Under the pieces are notes generated by a model. It saw only the letters and a program-made list of their open reading frames with translations, had not been told where the DNA came from and ran no database searches. Source: Takakia lepidozioides (lineage: Eukaryota > Streptophyta > Takakiopsida > Takakiales > Takakiaceae). Taken from it: 64,000 nucleotides of DNA. The DNA is taken from the NCBI GenBank assembly GCA_030704615.1, contig CM060732.1, forward strand, positions 9,610,001 through 9,674,000, in the 5' to 3' direction. Positions 43,401 through 52,756 of this stretch are shown here, in pieces. Both the position numbers and the translations under genes were made by a program. Numbering within the stretch: the stretch's first letter is position 1; each line of letters starts with the position of its first letter.

Positions 43401-45644
43401 CTAGGAAGGAACTTCAGTGCATTGAAACCTCACCTTCTCTTTCGCCTCCACACATGCCGTTGAGAGGTGATGCAGTTTCTCCAATTGCATGGTCGGCTGC
43501 ATGGCCCGAGAATAGTGTTTTGCAATCTCGGGGATGAAGTCCTTTCCAAGTGCCGGATCTGCAATTGCCACCAGCTTCACAAGCTTTGACTTGTATTTGG
43601 TTCTGGACTTGACACCGGCTTCCTTCAAGTGCTCAGTCAATGACTGCAACGTTTTCACCTGCCCCTCACTTTCCATGAAGAAGCGTTTGGCATGGGCCAA
43701 ATCCAGCTTGATGTTTGACTGCCAACAAAAACATGCAGAAGCGTTACATTCGATTCATGTGGAAAGATTACTGGAAATTGGGGAAGGATGAGCAGAGGGA
43801 AATGGGAGGACGACTTACTTCGTATATCACCTCCACCATCCCATCCATAGTGAGACGATACCATGTCCGGTCTGTTTTTGCAACGGCTTTCTGAATGAGC
43901 TCGGGCTCCAGCATTTCCGCAAACATCTGCGGATCAGTGAGACCTGTTTTCCTCACCCTGTACAGCATATGTGCCATGTGGGTATGCACGTACGCATTCT
44001 CAGTGACCCTGCAAGGCACTCTCTCCAGTTCAGTACACGGAAGCACGGAAACAAACCAGAATGGAAACCGAAATGCGGCACCGCATTTCGAACGTGCTAG
44101 GGAGGGTATGAGTATCTTACGAGTTGAGGTCCGCCATGGCATTCTTGAGCAGGGAGGAGTCTGCCGCCTTCACCTTCAGGATGACACACTCCACCATGTA
44201 ATGCCAGCCAATGTGCTTGGCATGGTTCTGCTTGATGTACTCCCACCAGGCAAGAAGTCGGTGATTCCCGTCCCACACAAAGAACATTTTACCCGACATA
44301 TGGCCGAAGTCTGGATCACCCTTCAGCGTCGCCTCAAATTTGTCGTTGCGAGTGTGCCAGTGGGTATCCCATGTTGACAATTCATCGGTAGTGGGTCCAC
44401 GAGTTTCGCCGTCCTCATTCTCAATGGAAACGTAAAACGCTGCCGATCCCATACGGTACCCTTCTCGAAATGCAAACTTCAGCTTATCCACATCTCCGGG
44501 AAGGGCCTGCCTGACGATGGGAAGGGAGACCATGCGACAGAGTGGGATTCGAAGAGTCCGCTGGAATACCCTGCTGCCCAGAACTCTGCCAATGCTACTG
44601 TGTGTCTCCTCCAACATTTTATCCGCTGCACTTTTGAAATCCTCCGGAGACATGTCTGTAGGTGCCGGTAGTGGCTGAGCAGCTGGAGCATCCTCAACTG
44701 GAGCTACACTCTGGGGCCTGTGTGCGGGCAATTCTGCCATTGCAGAGGCCTCCTCCGGGCCTGCTTGCTCATCGATGGTGAGGTCTGGCTGCGAACGTTC
44801 AGCGGCAGCACCCTCCTTTGGTACCAAATCAACAAAAACGGTCGATCCCATTGCCTTCGCTGCAGCAGAGACGGCCCCAACATCTGCAGGCGGGAAATCC
44901 TCCAGGAACTGAGCTTCAGCTCGTGGAAGCGGTTTTGCGGGAGATTGTTCGGCCGTCGCCCTGATTGCCTTCTGCTTCCTCATCCTTGCAGGTGAAGGTG
45001 TCTGCTGCAACTGAATCTGTCTTTTACCCTGCTGCTTCATTCGCGTTGGGGGGGGTGAATCGGCCTGAGCCGGTTCAGAAGCCAGTAGAGGGACGGGCTG
45101 CTTCTTCTTCGACTTTGCTGGAGAAGGGCCCGACCCCTGCTGGCGATTCTCCATGACCGAAGAACGCGAGTCGATCTCTGGGGCTTTGAACTTGCCCTTC
45201 GAAGCCGCGTCTTTGAATCGCACAGGGCTAGGCCCGGCAGGAATACCCGCGCTCGGGGATCGGGTGGGTGTACGTGCTGCAGCTAGTTCCTCGGACTCTT
45301 CCTGCGGCTCTTCGGATTCCTGCGATCCCTCCAGCACGTCCACCTTTCCTGTTAGGCATGCAAACATGTTCTGCATTCAAGTCTCCTAGCATTCAGTCTA
45401 AGAATTACAGAAGCAAAATGGGGGGTTCGGTGCTCGATCAGCTGCGCGCAGCCCGATCGCATGGAGCTCTCACTGGTGGCTGGGTTGCCTGAGTGGCCTG
45501 CTGCTCGGAGATGGCAATCTCCTCCTGTAGACGCATCTGCTTCCTCCCCTTCGGCATTGGCCTACGTCCGAAGTATAATTTCCGGAGCTTGCGACGAGGT
45601 CTCCTGGCTGGTGCACGAACTCCCCCCCTCTCAGGTTCGAGCAT
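40434..45644 (-). pseudogene. ParB-like / DNA amino-methyltransferase fusion gene, copy 2 (decayed)
   Basis: Every exon of copy 1 is present with the same boundaries: about 45644-45474, about 45364-44121, 44008-43819, 43718-43434, 43353-43234, 43150-42933, 42786-41667, 41570-41306, 41203-41008, 40902-40434. Exons 3, 4 and 8 have exactly copy 1's lengths (190, 285, 265 bp); others differ by whole codons. The ParB-like motif DGNHRLLAW, the motif CDMIILDIPDG and the AdoMet loop DLICGTGASMWAG are retained. Exon 7 has an in-frame TAG (after VYTPDM, about 42679), a frameshift near 42440 and an extra base near 41745. The GGNATE region also differs. As assembled it cannot give the full protein, unless these are sequence errors. 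Introns 2, 6 and 7 each contain one palindrome of the array family. Confidence 0.85.
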
Positions 45645-45984
45645 AAGAAGAACAGAGAGAGGGAAAAGGGGCAAAGAGTGCAGATGGAAAGGGCGCGAGA
45701 GGGGTGACTGAGGAGACACAACAAAAGTAGATGAAACGGCGGTGATGCACCACTTGGGTTTGAAAGGGTTGGACGAAAGTGTCTCCTCGTGGACTTTGCG
45801 TCATTATGAAATTCGAATCGTTCAGGGTACGTCTGCCGTCCGAAAAACAAACATCATTATCCAACGGTCAGGCCGCGCCGCCTCATGCCACTTCAGTCAG
45901 ATAGAGTGCCGACATGTGCAGCAATTCCGTTACTCCACGTGTTCACATTTCAAGGCATTTCCGTCCCAGCGTCTGATGAGTTGG

Positions 45985-47420
45985 AGTGAAAATGCGAATG
46001 CGGCGCCGCATTTCCGTTAAGTACCATCACGAAGCTACACATCCGTACTTGTTGGAAGAAAATGCGGCACCGCATTTCCGTTCCACCTTCACATACCTTA
46101 GTTGTTGAACGGAAATACGGTGCCGCATTTCCGTCCCACAGCTCCATGTATGAGATACAAAAGGGAAATGCGGCGCCGCATTTCCGTTCTGGAATGTCGA
46201 AAGGTGCGATTCGGACGGAAATGAGGCACAACATTTCAGTTCCCGTGGTTCATGATTTTCAATGTGAACGGAAATGCCGTACCGCATTTCCGTTCCCCCT
46301 TCACATACGTTAGTAGATGAACGGAAATGCCGTGCCACATTTCCATTCGGGAAAGTATAGAGGTCTCACCTGAACAGAAATGCGGTGCCGTATTTCCGGT
46401 CTGGAAAGTTTGAAGGTCTCACATGGATGGAAATGCGGCACCACATTTCCGTCCCACAGCTCCAGGGCTCATATACAAAACGGAAATGCGGCGCCGCATT
46501 TCCGTTCTAGAATGTCGGAAGGTGCGACTCGGACGGAAATGCGGTGCCGCATTTCTGTTCCCGTTGCTCACGATTTTCAGTCAGAACGGAAATGCGGTAC
46601 CGCATTTCCGTTCTGTAGAGTATTAACGTCTGACGCTGGCGGAAATGCTGTGCCGCATTTTCGTTCCACAGCTCCATGCCTCACATACAAAACGGAAATG
46701 CGGCGCCGCATTTCCGTTTTGGAATGCGGTACCGCATTTCAGTTCCGATGTTTCAGGATATTTCATCAGAACGGAAATGCGGCACCGCATTTCCGTTCTG
46801 GAATGTTGGGAGGTGCGACTCGGATGGAAATGCGCTGCCGCATTTCAGTTCCGATGGTTCACGATTTTCAGTCAGAACGGAGATGCGGTACCGCATTTCC
46901 GTTCTGGATAGTATGAATGTCTCAAGCGGTCGGAATCGCACTCGGCTCCATGCATTAGATACAAAATGGAAATGCGGCGCCGCATTTCCGTTCTGGAATG
47001 TCGGAAAGTGCGACTCCGACAGAAATGCGGTGCCGCATTTCTGTTCCCGTTGTTCATAATTCTCAATCAGAACGGAAATGCGGTACCGCATTTCCGTTCT
47101 GGAGAGTATGAATGTCTTTTAAGGACGGAAATGTGCTGCAACATTTCTATCCCTCAGCTCCATGCATCAGATACAAAATGGAAATGCGGCGCCGCATTTC
47201 TGTTCGGGAATGTCGGAAAAGTGCGACTCGGACGGAAATGCGGTACCGCATTTCCGTTCCACCTTCACATACCGTGCTTGCTGGATGGAAATGCGTTACC
47301 GCATTTCCGTTCTGGAGAGTATAAAGGTTTCCCCCGGACGGAAACTCGGTGCCGCATTTCCGTCGCTCTGGTGCATGACCAAGAAGCAATACGGAAATGC
47401 GGCGCCGTATTTCCGTCCAC
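45985..47420. repeat. Palindrome array with four-spacer higher-order repeat, upstream of copy 2
   Basis: About 26 palindromes of the GAAATGCGGCGCCGCATTTC family every 50-60 bp. Spacers are not random: four types recur in fixed order, (D) CCACAGCTCCATG..CATACAAAA, (A) TTCTGGAATGTCGGAAGGTG, (B) CCGTTGTTCA..TTTTCAGTCAG, (C) TTCTGGAGAGTATGAATGTC, giving a unit of about 215 bp. The centre of the palindrome depends on its place: CGGCGCCG after D, CGGTGCCG after A, CGGTACCG after B. It starts about 340 bp upstream of the copy-2 start codon. Confidence 0.9.
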
Positions 47421-47750
47421 CAGCAATCGAAAGAATCACTCGGGACGGGAAATCTGGAACCTCAATGGGTTGCATTGTTCCGAAACAACATTGCGGCCAG
47501 TCTTGATGAGCACAACTTGGTTGTCTGACCGTTTTAACTAAGAGTACTGGCACTTGTCAGTGCGAACGTTCCTGTCTGCACCGAGAATACTGCTGGATCC
47601 ACCCTCAGGAGAAACGGTCAGGAGATGTTATTTCGTCGCCGAATCGGCCATCATTGTCATACTTACTGGGTATGGAATCAAACCTCCCACCTGCATGCAT
47701 GTAGCTTGAAACAATACTTTCCACTTCAATGTGCGACTTCCAATCGTCGA
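47421..47750. other. No gene recognised
   Basis: 330 bp of non-repetitive sequence between the palindrome array and the gap. Nothing recognised. Confidence 0.5.
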
Positions 47751-48250
47751 NNNNNNNNNNNNNNNNNNNNNNNNNNNNNNNNNNNNNNNNNNNNNNNNNN
47801 NNNNNNNNNNNNNNNNNNNNNNNNNNNNNNNNNNNNNNNNNNNNNNNNNNNNNNNNNNNNNNNNNNNNNNNNNNNNNNNNNNNNNNNNNNNNNNNNNNNN
47901 NNNNNNNNNNNNNNNNNNNNNNNNNNNNNNNNNNNNNNNNNNNNNNNNNNNNNNNNNNNNNNNNNNNNNNNNNNNNNNNNNNNNNNNNNNNNNNNNNNNN
48001 NNNNNNNNNNNNNNNNNNNNNNNNNNNNNNNNNNNNNNNNNNNNNNNNNNNNNNNNNNNNNNNNNNNNNNNNNNNNNNNNNNNNNNNNNNNNNNNNNNNN
48101 NNNNNNNNNNNNNNNNNNNNNNNNNNNNNNNNNNNNNNNNNNNNNNNNNNNNNNNNNNNNNNNNNNNNNNNNNNNNNNNNNNNNNNNNNNNNNNNNNNNN
48201 NNNNNNNNNNNNNNNNNNNNNNNNNNNNNNNNNNNNNNNNNNNNNNNNNN
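47751..48250. other. Assembly gap (500 N)
   Basis: Exactly 500 N. The right end of the copy-2 element and the beginning of element D's LTR must lie here. Confidence 0.99.
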
Positions 48251-48638
48251 CATGATATTCGAAGTATCTATGTGTAGAGTGAATGTGAGATGGAGAGAAT
48301 GTGCATTATGAGAGAACGTGAGATGGTGAGAATGTGTATCATCTCAGAATAGTTATTGTTTTATCTCGACTACCATCTGCTTGTATGAACAAAGAGGCTT
48401 CAGTCTTTTCGACTAAGATCTTTTATGCTATAGAGACTGTAGATTGGGCTTAATATAGGATTAAGCAGCCTGAAGGGATATGGCTTCATACGACGTTCAT
48501 GGTTTAGCTATCCTTAAAACGATTACTTCGTAATCGTTTCTAGAAGCATACCGTCGGACAACCTCTGTTGCATGTCTTAGGAAATGGGCAGTAGTGTTGA
48601 TAGCCTGTTTTGTCTAAGTCATAAACCAGCGGTTAACA
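48251..48638 (+). repeat. 5' LTR of Gypsy element D (partial)
   Basis: End of an LTR: ends GGTTAACA at 48638, then TT and the primer-binding site. The sequence is unrelated at base level to the LTRs of A-C, except near the primer site. Its beginning is lost in the gap. It contains GTGAGATGG(T/A)GAGAATGTG near-repeats at 48286-48340. Confidence 0.75.
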
Positions 48639-48640
48639 TT

Positions 48641-48658
48641 TGGCGACCATACTGGGGA
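48641..48658 (+). other. Primer-binding site, element D
   Basis: TGGCGACCATACTGGGGA, identical to those of elements A, B and C although the neighbouring LTR has diverged completely. Confidence 0.87.
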
Positions 48659-48666
48659 CTAACGGT

Positions 48667-48990
48667 ATGTTGAGTTCAAAAGTACTCAAAGAAGGATGGT
48701 TACTCAGTGATTTCTTGAAATCACGACAGAACGAGTCAACAGAAGCAAAAGAATGGAAAACATTCCTGGGAAAATTTCATGGTTTACCAAGAGCAATACA
48801 ACAAAAAATCTTTCTTTCAGTCGCGAAAGAAGATGACAAATGGAGATTGAAGGGAGGAGTGATCAGTATTATACGAGCACCTTGGGAATGTAGGATTAGA
48901 AGTGAAGAGTGGTTGTCTCGTCTAGCTCTATTGATTACTCTAATACCAATAAGAAAAGTTTGTTACACTAGTTATATTTTCAGAGAATGA
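48667..48990 (+). CDS. Leader ORF, element D (short form)
   Basis: ATG eight bases after the primer site, 107 codons (MLSSKVLKEGWLLSDFL). Aligns with the leader ORFs of A and B: WKTFLGKFHGLPRAIQQKIF corresponds to SKQFFQRFLELPDGCKENIL and WRLKGGVISIIRAP to WGLEKGVIKIYQVA. It is shorter, ending where A and B continue to YYRREFWLLPH; sequence after the stop (for example WYYCAH near 49085) suggests the frame once went on. This ORF does have an ATG, which supports translation from downstream of the primer site. Confidence 0.6.
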   Translation: MLSSKVLKEGWLLSDFLKSRQNESTEAKEWKTFLGKFHGLPRAIQQKIFLSVAKEDDKWRLKGGVISIIRAPWECRIRSEEWLSRLALLITLIPIRKVCYTSYIFRE

Positions 48991-49259
48991 TGTTCAAATT
49001 ATGAATATTGTCACACGATCATAGTAGAGTACTGGATACCCAAAGACTTATTGCAAGTCAGATACACTGAAAAAGACAGATGGTATTATTGTGCCCATTA
49101 AAAGTTTGGTGATCAATCAGTAAAAAGGAAAATTAAGTCGTAATACGGATTCTTGCAAGATAGGATAAATCTTGAAGAAAGGGTAGAGACACTATAAATT
49201 TTCTTTACTGACATACCAAGACTGTTTAAAGGGTACCGAAAAGGAATTCTACATATGAT

Positions 49260-50441
49260 GTGGGAATGAATGAGGAAATTAAAGAAAAAGCTAAACAAGA
49301 CAGAGCTGAACGAATAGAGAAATATGCTGCAGAAAGGGAGGCTCGGTTAAGAGAAGAATTTCCAGAATTACAGAACTTGAAAATTATTCAAGGTGAGACA
49401 TCAAACAGTGATAAACCAGAAGATCAGGAAATCGGATCGGTGGGAAGTGGGAACACTACACCAGAAGAAGTTGCCAGTAATGTACTTGGTGAATGGTTAC
49501 CACAAGAAAGATCTGAAGGACCTTCTACAGTAACAAGCCCAAATCGAGGTTTTGCTGAAATATTAGAAGAAAGATTTGAGAACATTTTGAGTGAAGAAGG
49601 TGAAAGAAGTGAAAGCACTTCTCCAGAAAGGATAACCAGAACTGCACTCAAAGCTTTTAAAGATTCATTAAGCTTAGTAGGGACAGCAGCTGGAAGACGA
49701 CTATCATTGAGACAAGGACCTCCTAGCTTTGAATCACTGTTTGGAAGACAAACACCAACACCACCACAGCCAGCAGCAGCAGGACCAGTTGCACCAGCAG
49801 CACTAGTTGCACCAGTTGCACCGATGGCTTTAGCAGCAAGCAAAACCAGACCACCATTTCCTTTATATGATGGGAAATCTGATCCAGATATCCATCTTAA
49901 TCAATTTGAAAACATGTGCACCATTTACAATGAAGCAACAGACCAAGAGAAGATCCGACTATTTCCTTGTTCAATGGCCCGGAAAGGCATTGAATGGTTG
50001 GCAACTTTCCCAGCCAATCACTTTGCGAATTGGGCGGATATGAGAGCCGCGTTTCAAGAAAGATATAGATCCAACAAATCCACGTCTGAAATCTTCACAG
50101 GATTACAGAACCTAAGACAGAAAAAGAAAGAATTGGTAGTCGACTACCTAGAGAGGATGAAGACTCTGATCAGGAAACTACCTCAAGCACCAGGGGATGA
50201 TTTGCAAAAATCATGGTTCATCAATGGACTTCGTCCTGAATACGTAACCATGGTTACAGTCATGCCTAACAACACTTTGGCTGAAGCAGTAGAGACTGCA
50301 AAGAAGTTGGAATTGGGATTCCATCAGAGCAGAAGCAAAGATTCCAAGGATCTCTTGGAGGAAGAAGACTCTGATGATGAAGAAAAACCCAAGCAAAAGA
50401 AGAAAGAAGTGATTGACAAAACCACTTTGATCAGAAGATAG
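49260..50441 (+). CDS. gag of element D
   Basis: 393 residues, uninterrupted (the ATG is at 49263 or 49269, MGMNEE / MNEEIKEKAKQ). Charged, partly coiled N-terminus (EKAKQDRAERIEKYAAEREA), an Ala/Pro-rich linker (PQPAAAGPVAPAALVAPVAP), then the capsid domain: PPFPLYDGKSDPDIHLNQFE, FPCSMARKGIEWLATFPANH, WADMRAAFQERYRSNKSTSE, SWFINGLRPEYVTMVTVMPN. The C-terminus is Lys/Glu-rich. It ends at 50441, with the nucleocapsid portion in another frame from about 50460. Nearest relative in the window is gag of element A. Confidence 0.9.
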   Translation: MGMNEEIKEKAKQDRAERIEKYAAEREARLREEFPELQNLKIIQGETSNSDKPEDQEIGSVGSGNTTPEEVASNVLGEWLPQERSEGPSTVTSPNRGFAEILEERFENILSEEGERSESTSPERITRTALKAFKDSLSLVGTAAGRRLSLRQGPPSFESLFGRQTPTPPQPAAAGPVAPAALVAPVAPMALAASKTRPPFPLYDGKSDPDIHLNQFENMCTIYNEATDQEKIRLFPCSMARKGIEWLATFPANHFANWADMRAAFQERYRSNKSTSEIFTGLQNLRQKKKELVVDYLERMKTLIRKLPQAPGDDLQKSWFINGLRPEYVTMVTVMPNNTLAEAVETAKKLELGFHQSRSKDSKDLLEEEDSDDEEKPKQKKKEVIDKTTLIRR

Positions 50442-50459
50442 CAGAGGCTATCAAGAATT

Positions 50460-51034
50460 TTAAAGATGAAGGGCCACGAAAGGCAACATGGTGTCACAAA
50501 TGCGGGACTGCAACGGAATGCCATATGAAGGACAAATACTGTGATATTTGTCAGATGAACAATCATAATACCAGCCATTGTATTTACAACCAACGGGCCA
50601 AGAAGACTGGGTACACACGAGAGGTGGGGGTACACCAAGTCCAAATCCGACGGGGAGGATCGGACGAACCAAGACGATACAATATGGGTAATCGTTATCA
50701 GAGGCCACGAAATGAATATCCACCAAGGGATAGGGAACATCAACCCAGAAACAAAGAAAGCACGAGATGCCACTATTGCAAGAAAGAGGGACACTGGAAA
50801 CATGATTGCCAGTTGCGAATCAAGCATGAGGCAGAAGTGGGAAATATGGAAGCCGGACCAAGTGTAGCCGTAAGTGTGGTAACCCCTATAGTGGATACCC
50901 TTGCGGTAACCCGAACTCAGGCCAAGCAACAGAAACCTCCAGATAAGGAGATTGAAGAAGAACGGAAACAATATCCAGAAAGTGCAGCATGGCAAGAGGA
51001 AAAGAGCTTACACCAGGAAGTAAGTCATAGCTGA
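50460..51034 (+). pseudogene. Nucleocapsid region of element D
   Basis: Frame with ATWCHKCGTATECHMKDKYC-type Cys/His content, CDICQMNNHNTSHC, an Arg-rich stretch and a CCHC zinc knuckle (CHYCKKEGHWKHDC). It corresponds to the end of gag plus the nucleocapsid of element A. At the place where A and C have TAG, this element has CAA (GVHQVQIRR). A frame break separates it from gag, and it stops at 51034, shortly before the truncation. Confidence 0.8.
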
Positions 51035-51171
51035 AATGCAAGAGGAACCCATATACCTTATGGAGAGCCAACTCTAGATAAGCAAATCAGACCAACGGTG
51101 AAGACCATGAATACAACCACGGAAACAGAATTGGCTGAAGTAATCTGCCAGACCAAGACCCAAATTACCAT

Positions 51172-51953
51172 ACGACGCCGCCTCTTGCGCTCAATTTCCC
51201 TCCATTTTCTTGATCCTTTCTCTGGTTTTCTATTGGCTGTATCCGCTGTGACTGGATTTTAGATTTTATTTTCTTTAGTGGACTTTCCCTGCTGGATAGT
51301 CCACTAGGATCACACATGTGACAAGAATTTCGCTTTTCTGTACTTGCCGTTCGTTCCGTTTCCCTTTTTCCGTATTCATTAATGGGCCCGCCTTTCATCC
51401 CTTTTGACGGCCGTTCTTGTCCTCTTTCTTTTTGACACCTGTTCTTGCACTTCCTTCTCGGCTGTGTGTCGCGCCCTGACCTCCACGTGTCTATTTTTAA
51501 AGTAATTTCCGTTTTCTCTTCCGTCAGCCATTTTCCTGAAGTTATTATGCGTCCACCTGTCACTGATTCTATGGATTGTGTAACTTTAGTAGGCTGTGTT
51601 GAGCTGTGACAGGCTGTGTCATACTGTGTTACGCTGTGATAGGCTGTGATGCACTGTGGTAAGCTGTGATAGGCTGTGACACGCTGTGGTAGGTTGTGAT
51701 AGGCTGTGTTGCGCCGTGCTGGGCTGTGATAGGCTGTGTCACGTTGTGATGGGCTGTGATAGGCTGTGTCACGTCGTGATGGGCTGTGATAGGCTGTGCT
51801 TTGCCTTGATGGGCTGTGATAGGCTGTGTCACGTTTGTTTTGCCCGCCCTGGTCATATATGCTGGGCCTAGCGACAAGTGCTCCATACTCCGTTCGTAAC
51901 ACTGGTGCAGCCTGTGACTGCTCTTGCGGTTCAACATGCAAATCATGCTGCAA
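51172..51953 (-). pseudogene. Integrase tail, minisatellite and start of post-polymerase ORF (element C)
   Basis: One uninterrupted frame of 262 codons: MQHDLHVEPQEQSQAAPVLR (end of integrase region), seven or so DTAYHSPSRR-type repeats, then WLTEEKTEITLKIDTWRSG, a Lys/Arg-rich stretch and CDPSGLSSRESPLKKIK, which is the start of element A's post-polymerase ORF. This is the best evidence in the window that integrase, repeat and post-polymerase ORF form one reading frame. It is truncated at the join to element D. Confidence 0.75.
51595..51835 (-). repeat. 30-bp coding minisatellite, element C
   Basis: About seven to eight units of the DTAYHSPSRR-encoding repeat, compared with about 16 in element A. 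Confidence 0.88.
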
Positions 51954-51977
51954 GGGTTTGTCATGGATACCAGTGTA

Positions 51978-52170
51978 ACGGGCGTCTCGATGGGACAGAC
52001 CATCAATGCTATAGCTTGGAAACTATGGAGGAACTAACAGACTATACGCTCGCAATATTACTTACGCAGTGGCATAGATACGAAATGACAGAGCGGAGCT
52101 TTTCTCTTGAGCGATGCTTGCAAGCCCCGCAGGCTTACAAGAAATTACCCATAGCTTTCTGCGGCAACCC
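51978..52170 (+). repeat. Inverted fragment of the post-polymerase ORF inside element C
   Basis: About 190 bp that is the reverse complement of element A 18716-18914 (it reads TMEELTDYTLAILLTQWHRY on the plus strand). It replaces a few bases of the integrase C-terminal region (GGATACCA left, TTATTGGCATTGACTC right). It is inverted relative to the rest of element C. Confidence 0.88.
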
Positions 52171-52756
52171 TTATTGGCATTGACTCTTCCCAGCATTTCT
52201 TTGTTAATGGTTTGTAACATGACGGTGTTGTTATCATACATCTTTTGTATGACATAAGGTCCTTTCCATGGTGATTTAAGCTTAGAAGCTTGAATCTTTC
52301 CTTTCTTCTGCAACCATAGAACCAAATCCCCCGTCTTAAAAGTCTTTAACTTGCCTTCATCAAACTGTTCCTTTCGCTTCATCTGAATTCTAGTCATATT
52401 ATCAGCTGCATCAGCACGTACTTCTTCCACATGGTATAATTCATGTTTCCTGACCTTGATGGAGTCTTGCAATTCCATTCTTTTTCCCCACTCCGTTCTC
52501 ATGGTAGGTAACAGGAATTCCACTGGAAGTAAGGCTTCCATACCATAAACTAATTGGAATGGTGTATACTTAGTGGTGACTTTATATGAAGTCCTGTATG
52601 ACCACAAAGCTGTCAGCAGCTTTGTATCCCAATCCGTTCTGTTTGCATTGACTATCTTAGCCAAGATAGTACATAGTATTTTGTTGGTAGCCTCTGCCTG
52701 CCCATTACCCTGTGGGTAATATGTTGTACTCTTTCTATGCACAATCATAAACTCTT
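52171..52756 (-). pseudogene. Integrase C-terminal part, element C
   Basis: FMIVHRKSTTYYPQGNGQAE with the catalytic Glu region, then YKVTTKYTPFQLVYGMEALL and GDLVLWLQKKGKIQASKLKS, over 95 percent identical to element A by eye. It is fused upstream, in frame, to the protease-RT linker (WTITADEQVREE) because of the internal deletion. Confidence 0.88.

Larger units (their letters stand above)
37094..47750. mobile_element. MULE-like element carrying a divergent gene pair and ParB-methyltransferase copy 2
   Basis: Inferred unit: a MULE1-type terminus at 37094, two head-to-head paralogous genes, a palindrome array, the methyltransferase copy, and a second palindrome array up to near the gap. The right end is not visible. 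Whether the divergent pair truly belongs to the same element is an inference from position and from a shared palindrome in its promoter region. Confidence 0.5.
48251..51171 (+). mobile_element. Truncated Ty3/Gypsy element D
   Basis: Partial LTR, primer-binding site, short leader ORF, gag, zinc-knuckle region and the start of the pre-protease linker (TELAEVICQTKTQITI), then an abrupt join at 51171/51172 to the end of element C in opposite orientation. It is a distinct subfamily: same architecture as A but only moderately similar proteins and AT-richer coding sequence. Confidence 0.85.

Noticed and set aside
45985-47420. CRISPR-like array (palindromic repeats with spacers)
   Set aside because: Spacers recur in a fixed order, repeats vary in their centre, the context is eukaryotic and no cas genes exist. 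It is a transposon satellite.
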